DNA from: JAJCYK01 sp965212195
GTDB taxonomy: Bacteria; Bacteroidota; Bacteroidia; Cytophagales; Cyclobacteriaceae
NCBI GenBank assembly: GCA_965212195.1
Contig: CBDBUW010000017.1
Coordinates: forward strand, 496,001-560,000
Direction of reading: 5' to 3'
DNA length: 64,000 nt
Shown here: positions 34,719-43,548 of the stretch, in pieces
Layout of the letters: every line of letters begins with the position of its first letter
Position numbering within the stretch: position 1 is the stretch's first letter
Notes under the pieces: generated by a model
Told to the model about the DNA's origin: nothing
Seen by the model: the letters and a program-made list of their open reading frames with translations, nothing else
The model's database searches: none
Translations under genes and position numbers: made by a program

Positions 34719-37700
34719 ATGTGGGGCGGTAATTTGAAATATTGCATCCTCATGGGGTTTTGTATATGGGCAACCCCATCTCTATGGGCCCAAACTCCTA
34801 CTGTTGAGAAAACCTTCCTAAAAAAAGCGGCGGACTTCCGTCAACACTCTAAATACGACAGTGCCCTGTTCTACTATGAAAAAGCAATGGACCGGGCAAC
34901 GGCTGAACAGAACAACAAAGAGAAAGTTCAGGCCTTGAACGGACTTGGCCTGGTGTACATAGATCTCTCTAAGTATACCCAAGCTCAATCTTACCTTAAT
35001 GAGTCTATCAAAATCGGTGAAACCCACTTATCTGATCATGATTCCGATATAGGCGAGGCTTATGGGCGCCTGGCTTACAGCTACTCACAGGAAGGCAAAA
35101 TCGAGCAGGCTATCGAAAATTATCTGATATCACTGAGGATCTTCCAAAATGGTGTAGGAGAAATTAGTCAATTGGCAGCAAACACCTATTCCAACCTGGG
35201 TGCGGCTTACTATTTGCTGGGTAAACAATCTCAAAAAGCCATTGAAAATCTGCAAAAAAGTATTGAGATCAACCATAAACTGGGAGGAAAGGAAAGTTTG
35301 GAAATGGCCCGCGCCTACAACGATCTGGCCAACGTATATTTCGACCTGGAAGATCATGAACAAGCCATCGATTACCATCGGCTGAGTCTGCAGATCAAAC
35401 AAAAAATCATGGATCCAATGCACCCGTCGCTCGGGGTAAGCAACTTTAATCTGGCCCGTTCATTTTTTGCTCTTGGCGATTATCAAAGAGCAGCCGATCA
35501 CTACTTGAATACTTTAGAGATCGACATAGCCACTTTTGGTGAAGAACATCGTTGGGTGGGAGAGGACTATTACAGTATTGCAGATTGCTACAATGTACAG
35601 GGAAACCACCTGGTGGCCCTGAAGTATGCCCAAAGGGCCTCTGACATTATGCAGCTGACCTATGGAGCAGATAATCACCGTACCGCTACCACTTATAATA
35701 CCTTAGGGCAGGTGTATCTCAATCTTGATAACTATGAACAAGCCATCATCCATTTTCAAAAAGCCCTGGGGGCATTTGATAAAAATCCTATAGATACTCG
35801 TGACATCCCCCATGGTAAAGCCTTGGCGCAATCCCAGATGGGGATCTTGAGCTCTTTACAGGGTGACTACCAACGCAGTATTGAGCATCACCAGCAGTCA
35901 TTGAACCTACATCGTTCCATTTTATCAGCCGATCATTATCTTGTAGCCCGGGATTTCCAAAACCTTGCAGTGGGCTACACAGGTTTGGGACAAAGGGAAA
36001 AAGCCCTAAACCATTATCAGACGGCACTGGAAATGATGATTTCAAGCAGCGGCCGGGAACATCCGCAGGTAGCCCGCCTGTATTTGGACATAGGGGATTT
36101 TTACCTGGAGAATCAGCAAACAACCAAAGCTCTGGAACACTATCAAACTGCTTTACAGTCAATGGTGCCTCAGTTGGCCATGACAAATTATCCCAACCCA
36201 AGCCTGGAACAATTGAGCCTGCTGCCTATTACTCTGGACATTCTGAATCAGAAGGGATGGGCATTCGATACCCAGTATTCCACCAGTGGAGATCCACAAG
36301 ACTTGAAAAACGCCATGAAGTCCTATCGATTGGCTATGGACTTGATCGATACCTTACGTGTGGGATTTTTGGAGCAAGGGTCCAAACAAAGCTTGCAGGA
36401 GAACCATCTGCAGGTTTATGAAAGAAGCCTGGCAGCTGCACAGAAACTCTTCCATCTGGATGGATCCACGGCACATCTGGCCACTGCTTTTAAGGTAATG
36501 GAAAAAAGTAAAGCTTTTTTGTTGTTGACCTCACTGCGGGAATCCACCGCCCGGAGTTTCGCGAACATCCCAGCGGCCTTGTGGCAGAAAGAACAGGACC
36601 TGAAATATAATTTGGCTTTTTGTGAGACAAAGGCCCAAAACGAACAAGATGAAAGTAAAAAATTAGAGTGGCGTCAGAAGGCGTTCCTCCTGAATAAAAC
36701 TTATGATAGTCTCATGATGAGAATATCCCAGGATCACCCCCAATATCATCAGTTAAAATATAACACTTCGGTAATAGCGCTTTCAGCACTTCAAAAAAGT
36801 ATGAGCAAAGACCAAATGATTCTGCAATATTTCACAGGCGAAAAGGATTTGCACGCGTTGGCTGTGACCTCCAATGATCAGATGCTCTATTCTGTTCCCT
36901 TCGACCGTAGTATGATGCGTAACGTAGAAGTGCTCCGTAGATACCTCACTGAAAAGACACCTTTTGACAACGCTTTTTCGCTGGCAAGTCAAGAACTTTA
37001 TAAGCATTTGCTGGCTCCAGCCGGAGATCTCATGCAAAACCGTACCTTAACCATAATCCCCGACGGTATTCTGAATTATTTCCCCTTTGAGATACTCAGT
37101 CCCTCAGCTAGCGGCACCGAAAGCAGTTATTCGGATCTCGACTACCTGATCTTTCAACATAATATAAACTATGCCTACTCCGCCACCTTGTGGAATTCCA
37201 TGAAAGACCCGCCAACTTCTTCCAGATCCGTGAATTATTTGGCCTTTGCCCCCCAATTCAATCAACGGGAAGAGCAATCCGATGATTTCAGCAGTCAATT
37301 AGCTCTCACCGAGATCGTGCGGGGCAATCTATCCGAATTGAAAGGTACCTTAAGAGAAGCGGGAAGTATTGCCTCCTTCTTTAACGGACAGTTCCTGCAA
37401 GGTGAGTTGGCGACTGAAAGTCAGTTTAAGGAAAGTGCACCAGCTTATGAGATCCTGCATTTGGCTACTCATGCCATTGTGGATGACCGCTTTCCCATGA
37501 ACAGCAGATTACTGTTTACTGCTTCAGGCGATTCAGTTAATGATGGTGACTTGCACGTTTGGGAGCTATACAATATGCAATTAAAGGCCAAGATGGCGGT
37601 TCTATCGGCATGTAATACCGGATTCGGTAAGCTCCAAAGAGGGGAAGGTGTTATGAGCCTGGGACGTGCTTTTGCCTACGCCGGCTGTCCCAGCGTGATC

Positions 37701-37979
37701 ATGAGCCTGTGGCCTGCACAAGATGAAGCCACCGCAGATATTATGGAACTTTTCTATGAAGGTATTGCTCAGGGGCTTTCCAAAGATCAAGCCCTGGCGC
37801 AGGCCAAGATCAATTACCTGAACCAAGCCAACGACCTCTTTGCACATCCTTTTTACTGGGCCGGCTTTGTGGTACAGGGAGATACCAGCCCCCTTAAAAA
37901 ATCCCCTCCCCTGCTGATTTGGTGGATGGTGGGACTACTTTTAGCCATCTCATTATTTTTTGTTTTCAGAAGGCGTTAA
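34719..37979 (+). CDS. secreted, membrane-anchored TPR-CHAT protease-like protein
   Basis: 1086 aa. An N-terminal signal peptide (about 1-24, ending LWAQ) is followed by ten or so TPRs (about 40-480; e.g. EQAIDYHRLSLQIKQKIM, EQAIIHFQKALGAF), a helical linker and a C-terminal CHAT domain (about 740-1050). The caspase-like dyad is intact: His918 in HLATHAIVDD and Cys965 in LSACNTGFGKL. A final helix (about 1061-1082) ends in Arg-Arg-Arg. Signal peptide plus C-terminal anchor place the protease domain outside the inner membrane, unlike most CHAT proteins. The operon with sigma and anti-sigma suggests it acts in signal-dependent release of the sigma factor; this is inference. Confidence 0.88.
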   Translation: MWGGNLKYCILMGFCIWATPSLWAQTPTVEKTFLKKAADFRQHSKYDSALFYYEKAMDRATAEQNNKEKVQALNGLGLVYIDLSKYTQAQSYLNESIKIGETHLSDHDSDIGEAYGRLAYSYSQEGKIEQAIENYLISLRIFQNGVGEISQLAANTYSNLGAAYYLLGKQSQKAIENLQKSIEINHKLGGKESLEMARAYNDLANVYFDLEDHEQAIDYHRLSLQIKQKIMDPMHPSLGVSNFNLARSFFALGDYQRAADHYLNTLEIDIATFGEEHRWVGEDYYSIADCYNVQGNHLVALKYAQRASDIMQLTYGADNHRTATTYNTLGQVYLNLDNYEQAIIHFQKALGAFDKNPIDTRDIPHGKALAQSQMGILSSLQGDYQRSIEHHQQSLNLHRSILSADHYLVARDFQNLAVGYTGLGQREKALNHYQTALEMMISSSGREHPQVARLYLDIGDFYLENQQTTKALEHYQTALQSMVPQLAMTNYPNPSLEQLSLLPITLDILNQKGWAFDTQYSTSGDPQDLKNAMKSYRLAMDLIDTLRVGFLEQGSKQSLQENHLQVYERSLAAAQKLFHLDGSTAHLATAFKVMEKSKAFLLLTSLRESTARSFANIPAALWQKEQDLKYNLAFCETKAQNEQDESKKLEWRQKAFLLNKTYDSLMMRISQDHPQYHQLKYNTSVIALSALQKSMSKDQMILQYFTGEKDLHALAVTSNDQMLYSVPFDRSMMRNVEVLRRYLTEKTPFDNAFSLASQELYKHLLAPAGDLMQNRTLTIIPDGILNYFPFEILSPSASGTESSYSDLDYLIFQHNINYAYSATLWNSMKDPPTSSRSVNYLAFAPQFNQREEQSDDFSSQLALTEIVRGNLSELKGTLREAGSIASFFNGQFLQGELATESQFKESAPAYEILHLATHAIVDDRFPMNSRLLFTASGDSVNDGDLHVWELYNMQLKAKMAVLSACNTGFGKLQRGEGVMSLGRAFAYAGCPSVIMSLWPAQDEATADIMELFYEGIAQGLSKDQALAQAKINYLNQANDLFAHPFYWAGFVVQGDTSPLKKSPPLLIWWMVGLLLAISLFFVFRRR

Positions 37980-38157
37980 AAGTTTTGTAGCGCCCTTGGT
38001 CCCACTTTTTATCCTATTGGATCTTTCCCCTGCTAGTAAAAGGCTGAGGTCATAATATAACCTACTCCTTATCAAATAATTAACAATTTTTTGCCTCATG
38101 CAGGGTAACCAATTCTGTCTTGGTGCAATCAATGCCTACACCACCAATACCAAGATC

Positions 38158-38916
38158 ATGAATTTAACCACAACACACGGAAATTGGCCGGATTTAAACG
38201 GCTTTGGGAGAGCATTAACGCTATTGCTGTTGGTCCTAACAATCCTAAACACTCATGTCGAGGCCAACGATGGAAACCCTAGAAAACCGCGTAAAGGCAA
38301 GAAAATGAAAATTACCCGAAACTCTGGCTCTTACCGGGGAGCTAATTTGCAATACCTGGAGATTACCGGGGGCTATGGAGTTTGGATACGATCTGCTCAA
38401 ACTGGCTTTACGTCTTCCGATACCCCCTTGTTTGGTTCTATTGAATATGGCAACACCTTGAGTCCTTTAAGCTTTGGTTTAGGGGCTAGTTTCGGCAATC
38501 GATCGGTCAAAGACAGTATTGCTATTGACCCCCAGTATGCATACGTATTTGCCAAACTCCGATTTTCAGATCTCATTCCCAATTTACCTAATGGGGTGGA
38601 GCTTTATGGCCTGGCGGGCGCTAACGCCTGGAGATCAAATCTAGACAACTTTGCCACAGAAACTACAGAATTCAGTATCCCTGGAGGTCAGAAGGATCAG
38701 GGTATGGGAATGGTACTGGGAGCTGGAGTGCAATACCGCTATAAAGGAATTGGACTAGGGGCTCAATTCCATTGGTTTACCGGCAAAGGCACCTATCTGT
38801 TGAATAATGAATCGGAAGTGGGTGTACTAACGGGATCCAAGCAGGTTAATGTAGTCCTTAGCTATCGATTGGTTTGGGGGCACAAGAAAATCAATTGTCC
38901 CATATACAGTAAATAA
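38158..38916 (+). CDS. outer-membrane beta-barrel-like protein
   Basis: 252 aa from the ATG at 38158; an in-frame ATG at 38098 would add 20 residues before the signal and is less likely. A hydrophobic export signal (about 20-38) leads into a basic stretch (RKPRKGKKMK) and then strand-like segments with glycines and aromatics (LEITGGYGVWIRSAQ, LSFGLGASFGNRS, AGVQYRYKGIGLGAQFHW, VVLSYRLVWG). Probably a small outer-membrane barrel. It precedes the cytolysin-like gene by 27 bp, so the two may be co-expressed. No named family is recognised. Confidence 0.7.
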   Translation: MNLTTTHGNWPDLNGFGRALTLLLLVLTILNTHVEANDGNPRKPRKGKKMKITRNSGSYRGANLQYLEITGGYGVWIRSAQTGFTSSDTPLFGSIEYGNTLSPLSFGLGASFGNRSVKDSIAIDPQYAYVFAKLRFSDLIPNLPNGVELYGLAGANAWRSNLDNFATETTEFSIPGGQKDQGMGMVLGAGVQYRYKGIGLGAQFHWFTGKGTYLLNNESEVGVLTGSKQVNVVLSYRLVWGHKKINCPIYSK

Positions 38917-38943
38917 ATTGGAAACTAACAAAAGTTTATAATC

Positions 38944-40533
38944 ATGAAATCATTTAGTCCAAATCTTAAATCCATAAGCAAGTTCTGGTTTCTTTCTATG
39001 TTGGGTGGCACATTAGTGTGTACTTCCTGCGAAGAAGACCCCAATTTTGCCAAAGAGATCAACGCCAGTAGTATTGATGATTTGATTTCCCAAACCGGGA
39101 CCCTGGCACCTCCACCGCAGGCCAGCCTAATGGAATTGTCTTCCGTAACGGACTCTACCACTATCACCGATGATGGTACTCATTACAATTGTTCTGCTAA
39201 AGAATACGAGTTAAACGCAGTCTTTCAGACCTTGACGCTCTCAGCATTCGACGACCGTGCGGCCACTAACACAGCCTCTCTATATCCCGGATCTTTAATT
39301 CAACTGAGAGATTTCATAGACAAGGATGAGCTTAACGGTATCGGTACCTTTGAACGCCAACCGATTGAAGTTTCAAGCACCTTGGGCGATATCAGGCTGG
39401 TAGACAATCCCGCTCAGCGAGGCAATGTGGACCTACAGATTAAGGATATGGAAAGCCTTCATGATGACTTTGCGGCCAATGTTAAGTTTGAAACCACGGA
39501 ATCCTACTCCATGGAACAATCCATGCTGGAATTGGGAATAAACGGTAGTTACTTGGGAAATTCCGTGAAATCCAAGTTTAAGGTGGAGTCTACTGTTGAA
39601 AAGAAAAATGTTTTTATCAAATTCCTGCAAGTGTACCACACGGTCTCGGTCGCGAACCCAGTTAGGCCTTCGGAATTCTTTGGGCCTTCTGTTACAGTTG
39701 ATGATCTTCAACAAATAACCGATGCCAATAATCCTATTGGGTTTATCTCAGAAGTAGCTTATGGTCGGGTTTTGGTGGGAAAATTCACCTATACCGGAAG
39801 CAAGTACGCAACTGCCTCGGAGTTAGATATAGAGATCCGTAAAGGTCTAGGCAAAATCGAGGCCGGCTTGGAATATGAGAACAGCAGTGATTTTACTAAT
39901 TCAACCTTCGAGGTAGCTATTCTGGGCGGAAGCGCGGAAGAAGCCAGTCAAGTAAGCGGCAATGGTATGGAGGCTGTGCAGGCTGCCTATGATTTTATAA
40001 AGAACGGCGGCTCTGATGCCTCCCTGGGTGTTCCCATCCAGTATAAGGTTAAATATCTGGCGGATAACAGCACCATAGCTACCGGAGGTGTGGCCCGCTA
40101 CGAAGTACCTGACTGTGATTTCGTGCCCACTAGTGTAGAATTATTAAATGTTGAATTCACTGCACTGCCACCTCGTGGTGACGGGGACCACCATTGGGAC
40201 ACGAACTGCGGACCTGCCTGCAACAACACCAAACATCCCGACCCGTTTTTTCAAATTAAAATGGGATCCGACATTCTGTTTACCTCCAGCAACAAATCTA
40301 ACATCAAACCGGAGAACTTACCCATTAATTGGGCTATGAGCAGCCAAGGCTCCACTTATGGTGTAAACGACAGAATACGGCTTATCGTGAGAGACAGCGA
40401 TGATGCACTCATCCCCAGCAACTCAGATTATATGGGAGAAGTCTCTATCACCTTTAACCAGCATGGAACCACTAATCCAATAGTAATTCGTAATGGATCT
40501 GTAACCGCAGTGGTGACGGTCAACTGGAAATAA
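38944..40533 (+). CDS. cholesterol-dependent-cytolysin-like (thiol-activated cytolysin family) lipoprotein
   Basis: 529 aa with lipobox VCTSC (Cys about 29). The middle part follows the CDC pore-forming core in order: YPGSLIQL (about 114), VDNPAQRGNV (about 160), helices and strands around YSMEQSMLELGINGSY, VYHTVSVANPVRPSEFFGPS (about 229-248), a V-D-D-L segment, EVAYGRVLVGKF (about 270-281) and VAILGGSAEEASQVSG. These match known blocks such as YTVSVDLPNNPSDLF and VAYGR of CDC toxins. The Trp-rich undecapeptide of domain 4 is absent; instead a C-terminal C2-like/beta domain (about 398-529; PFFQIKMGSDILF) follows. It fits the CDC-like group known from Bacteroidota. The lipid anchor implies a surface or periplasmic site before any release. 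Confidence 0.8.
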   Translation: MKSFSPNLKSISKFWFLSMLGGTLVCTSCEEDPNFAKEINASSIDDLISQTGTLAPPPQASLMELSSVTDSTTITDDGTHYNCSAKEYELNAVFQTLTLSAFDDRAATNTASLYPGSLIQLRDFIDKDELNGIGTFERQPIEVSSTLGDIRLVDNPAQRGNVDLQIKDMESLHDDFAANVKFETTESYSMEQSMLELGINGSYLGNSVKSKFKVESTVEKKNVFIKFLQVYHTVSVANPVRPSEFFGPSVTVDDLQQITDANNPIGFISEVAYGRVLVGKFTYTGSKYATASELDIEIRKGLGKIEAGLEYENSSDFTNSTFEVAILGGSAEEASQVSGNGMEAVQAAYDFIKNGGSDASLGVPIQYKVKYLADNSTIATGGVARYEVPDCDFVPTSVELLNVEFTALPPRGDGDHHWDTNCGPACNNTKHPDPFFQIKMGSDILFTSSNKSNIKPENLPINWAMSSQGSTYGVNDRIRLIVRDSDDALIPSNSDYMGEVSITFNQHGTTNPIVIRNGSVTAVVTVNWK

Positions 40534-40692
40534 TATTGAAAACCGGTGTTTGTGGTGGCTTGCCAAAGGTAGGATCAATGGTCTTACCTGCGGCAAGCTT
40601 GCCGTTTACAGACCGGACAAATTTCATAACAGGGGTAACCATTCCAGTACTCCTGCAATAAACCCCCAACTCTTAACCATAAACATAAAATC

Positions 40693-41445
40693 ATGAAAAC
40701 TCTTAAATTCTTTACCTTGATTTTGTTTCCTGTCATAGTTCTTAGCTGTGAAAGCTCCAGCGATGAACCAGGGCCTCCGCCACCGGCAGCTGATAAGTGT
40801 AATACCGTTTCAGTACCCGACCTTGCCATGTGCTTTTCATTCAACGGTACTGCCAATGAACGGATCAATGACGATCAGGCCACGGTAAACGGACCTATAT
40901 TGACTACCGATCGTATGGGCAATGCCGACGCCGCTTATCTGTTCGACGGTGTGGATGATTACATTAGTTTACCCAATCCTAGCTATCAACTGAACGGCAG
41001 TTTTACACTTTCGGCCTGGATGTTCATCGATGAGAATACCACGCTTTCTAGTAATGTACGTTTATTGGATACCCGTAATTCTACTTTCACTCCCAATAAC
41101 TCACTTAACATTTATTACAGACCGAACTTTAGTCAATTGGTGATAGCCGGAATAGGTGTCAGCAGGTTTACATTAGATCCCAACGACCTTGACCAGGGCA
41201 ACTGGTTCAATCTGACGGTAGTTTATGATGCCCTGGAATCCGAGGAAAAAGTAGAGGTATACCTGAATGGTCTTCAGTTGACAATGACCTTTGATGGATT
41301 CGACGGTCACACCTATGCTAATGAAGACATCATTATAGGAGCTCGAGCTGACCTGGTTGAAGTATTTAACGGTAAAATTGATGATATCCTGTTGTTCGAC
41401 CGGGCTTTTGAAGAAAGCGAACTGGTACAATTGTTAGCCATCTAA
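40693..41445 (+). CDS. LamG/concanavalin-like lipoprotein
   Basis: 250 aa with lipobox IVLSC (Cys about 19) and a Ser/Pro linker (SSSDEPGPPPP). The rest is one LamG-type jelly roll: FSFNGTANERINDD, AAYLFDGVDDYISLPN, FTLSAWMFIDE, WFNLTVVYDA, VEVYLNGLQL and IDDILLFDRAF. Such domains bind carbohydrates or calcium at the cell surface. It lies about 160 bp downstream of the cytolysin-like gene on the same strand, possibly one surface-protein group. The ligand is unknown. Confidence 0.85.
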   Translation: MKTLKFFTLILFPVIVLSCESSSDEPGPPPPAADKCNTVSVPDLAMCFSFNGTANERINDDQATVNGPILTTDRMGNADAAYLFDGVDDYISLPNPSYQLNGSFTLSAWMFIDENTTLSSNVRLLDTRNSTFTPNNSLNIYYRPNFSQLVIAGIGVSRFTLDPNDLDQGNWFNLTVVYDALESEEKVEVYLNGLQLTMTFDGFDGHTYANEDIIIGARADLVEVFNGKIDDILLFDRAFEESELVQLLAI

Positions 41446-41519
41446 TAAATCAAAGCCGGAAGGGTTGGCGACATGTCCTCCTTTCCGGTCACTACCTCTA
41501 AACCTAAATCCACTACGCC

Positions 41520-41633
41520 ATGAAATCCACAAAACGCATTCCTGCTACAGGTTCCGATTTTGTTTCCAGATCTATAATGTACATCATTGGAGCCATCGTG
41601 ATCCTGGACCTACTGGTATTGTTAATCTTTTAA
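41520..41633 (+). CDS. 37-aa single-pass membrane peptide
   Basis: ATG at 41520 to TAA at 41631-41633. The peptide has a basic start (MKSTKRIPATG) and a membrane-length apolar helix ending in LLVLLIF. An ATG, an uninterrupted frame and a position 11 bp before the next ATG support it as a real small gene. No family is recognised. Chance ORFs of this size are common, so expression evidence would be decisive. Confidence 0.5.
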   Translation: MKSTKRIPATGSDFVSRSIMYIIGAIVILDLLVLLIF

Positions 41634-41644
41634 AATCCACATCC

Positions 41645-42178
41645 ATGAAAAAACTTATAATCATATATGCACTTTTGGCCTCGGTAAATTGCTGGGCCCA
41701 GGATTCACCGGAATACCCGGCACTGGATCGCATCAGCTTTCACAATGGACAGGAAATCAAGGTACACGTTAGTAAAATCACAGAACGAGCGGTTACCTAC
41801 GCCTATCCCGGAGAAAACATCGAATTCACTAAAAGTCTAAATGCTATCGACCAAGTACGGTTTGCCAGTGGGCGAGTACAGTCCGGCTCCCGAAAGATCA
41901 TCGTAAGTGGTGAAAGGGACTGGGAAAACGTGGTGATTACCGATGTACCAGAGGATGTGGAAGGATTAGCTAAAAAGGGCGAACTCTATGAAAAATCCAC
42001 CGCCACTACCATATTCAGTGGTTCCCATAAAATCGATGCTAAAGCGACCCGGAAGATCAAAAGAACTGCCGCTGCTATGGGTGCCCATATCATTTATCTA
42101 CAAGCCCAGACCAGCGATAAAGGCATCCGCAGGGTGAATCGCAGCATTAAATCGGGCATTGCCTACGGTTACAAATAG
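41645..42178 (+). CDS. hypothetical secreted protein
   Basis: 177 aa from the ATG at 41645; a longer frame from 41465 overlaps the small peptide gene and lacks a signal at its start. Sec signal MKKLIIIYALLASVNCWAQ. The middle carries a small beta domain pattern (ISFHNGQEIKVHVSKITERAVTY) often seen in Bacteroidota proteins that open with a G-x-x-I-x-A/V-K-V-x-x-I segment. The C-terminal third (ATRKIKRTAAAMGAHIIYLQ) recalls proteins that describe heavy-metal-binding-like or YbjQ-type folds, but this is weak. Followed by a strong terminator. Confidence 0.7.
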   Translation: MKKLIIIYALLASVNCWAQDSPEYPALDRISFHNGQEIKVHVSKITERAVTYAYPGENIEFTKSLNAIDQVRFASGRVQSGSRKIIVSGERDWENVVITDVPEDVEGLAKKGELYEKSTATTIFSGSHKIDAKATRKIKRTAAAMGAHIIYLQAQTSDKGIRRVNRSIKSGIAYGYK

Positions 42179-42196
42179 AAGTAGTATCCTTTTCAA

Positions 42197-42224
42197 GAAA
42201 AAGGCCTCTTCAGAGGCCTTTTTC
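42197..42224. terminator. bidirectional terminator
   Basis: GAAAAAGGCCTC and GAGGCCTTTTTC form a 12-bp stem around TTCA, with A/T tracts on both sides. It sits between the convergent genes ending at 42178 (+) and 42235 (-). Confidence 0.9.
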
Positions 42225-42234
42225 TTTTGGATTA

Positions 42235-43461
42235 TTACATGTTTCTAACGATCTCTTGGGCAAATTCGGAACATTTTAATAATGTAGCCCCTTCCATGAG
42301 CCTTTCGAAGTCATAGGTGACGCGTTTTTTACCTATAGCAGCTTCTAATCCCTTATATATCAGGGCTGCTGCTTCATCCCAGCCTAAATGTTCCAGCATC
42401 ATGGCTCCAGAAAGGATCACTGAACCGGGATTTACTTTGTCCTGACCGGCATATTTTGGTGCGGTACCATGGGTGGCCTCAAATATAGCATGGCCGGAGG
42501 CATAGTTGATGTTGGCTCCCGGAGCTATACCAATTCCTCCTACAATAGCAGCTAAAGCATCGCTGATATAATCACCATTTAGATTTAAAGTGGCTATTAC
42601 CGCATACTCTTTAGGTCTGGTAAGAATTTGTTGTAGGAAGGCATCGGCTATTACGTCCTTAATGATCAATTGCTGGCCGTCTTTCTCAATGATCTGCCAA
42701 GGGCCGCCCTGGTAATCCTGAGCGCCGTACTCCCTCTTGGCCAGGGCATAGCCCCAGTCCATGAACGCCCCTTCGGTGAACTTCATGATATTTCCTTTGT
42801 GCACCAGAGTAACCGAGCTCCTTTTTTTCACAAAAGCGTAATCGATAGCCGCTTTAACCAAGCGCTCCGTACCTTCCTTAGACACAGGCTTCACCCCGTA
42901 ACCGGCAGTACCCGGAAAGCGGACCTTTGTAAACTTGTCCGGAAAAGCTTCCCGGAACAACCCGCTGAATCGATCGGCTTCGTCAGTGCCCTCCTGGAAC
43001 TCGATCCCTGCATAGATGTCTTCAGTATTTTCTCTAAAAATAACCATGTCCGTGGTACTGGGATCTTTTACAGGCGAAGGAACACCATCGAACCACCGAA
43101 CCGGACGTACACAGGCATACAAGTCCAGCTTTTGCCTTAAGGCCACATTTAAGGAACGAATACCTCCACCTACCGGGGTGGTCAGAGGACCCTTTATGCC
43201 CACCAAGTACTCCCTGAAGGCATCCAGGGTCTCATCAGGAAGCCAGTTTCCGTTTTGATTATAGGATTTCTCCCCCGCCAGTACTTCTTTCCAGGCTATT
43301 ATCTTAGCACCTCCATAGGCTTTTTCAACCGCGGCATCCAGTACCAATTTCGAAGCCGGCCATATATCCACTCCTGTTCCATCTCCTTCTATAAAAGGAA
43401 TAACCGGCTGATCTGGAACTTGAAGTTTACCATTTTCAATGGTGATTTTTTGTTCGCTCAT
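42235..43461 (-). CDS. icd: NADP-dependent isocitrate dehydrogenase
   Basis: 408 aa, homodimeric E. coli type. PFIEGDGTGVDIW opens the Rossmann-like domain. The substrate and phospho-regulation loop is TTPVGGGIRSLNVALRQ, where the Ser is the one phosphorylated by AceK in enterics. YACVRPVRWF and IFRENTEDIYAGIE follow, then the metal-site region NLNGDYISDALAA and cofactor region EATHGTAPKYAG. It oxidatively decarboxylates isocitrate to 2-oxoglutarate with NADP+ in the TCA cycle. A single gene bounded by a terminator; no aceK is nearby. Confidence 0.96.
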   Translation of the reverse strand: MSEQKITIENGKLQVPDQPVIPFIEGDGTGVDIWPASKLVLDAAVEKAYGGAKIIAWKEVLAGEKSYNQNGNWLPDETLDAFREYLVGIKGPLTTPVGGGIRSLNVALRQKLDLYACVRPVRWFDGVPSPVKDPSTTDMVIFRENTEDIYAGIEFQEGTDEADRFSGLFREAFPDKFTKVRFPGTAGYGVKPVSKEGTERLVKAAIDYAFVKKRSSVTLVHKGNIMKFTEGAFMDWGYALAKREYGAQDYQGGPWQIIEKDGQQLIIKDVIADAFLQQILTRPKEYAVIATLNLNGDYISDALAAIVGGIGIAPGANINYASGHAIFEATHGTAPKYAGQDKVNPGSVILSGAMMLEHLGWDEAAALIYKGLEAAIGKKRVTYDFERLMEGATLLKCSEFAQEIVRNM

Positions 43462-43548
43462 TAGTAAATTTTTTTAAGCTGTGTTTTCGAATAACAAAGA
43501 GGCGAAGATAATAAAATATGGACCACAACTACAAGCCATAGACCTGGA

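Noticed and set aside
40591..40604. Palindrome CGGCAAGCTTGCCG downstream of the cytolysin-like gene
   Set aside because: It is only 14 bp, has no T tract and was not seen elsewhere in the window; it may be chance.
41465..41644. N-terminal extension of the secreted protein gene at 41645
   Set aside because: The extension has no signal peptide and overlaps the 37-aa peptide frame. The ATG at 41645 begins a clear Sec signal.
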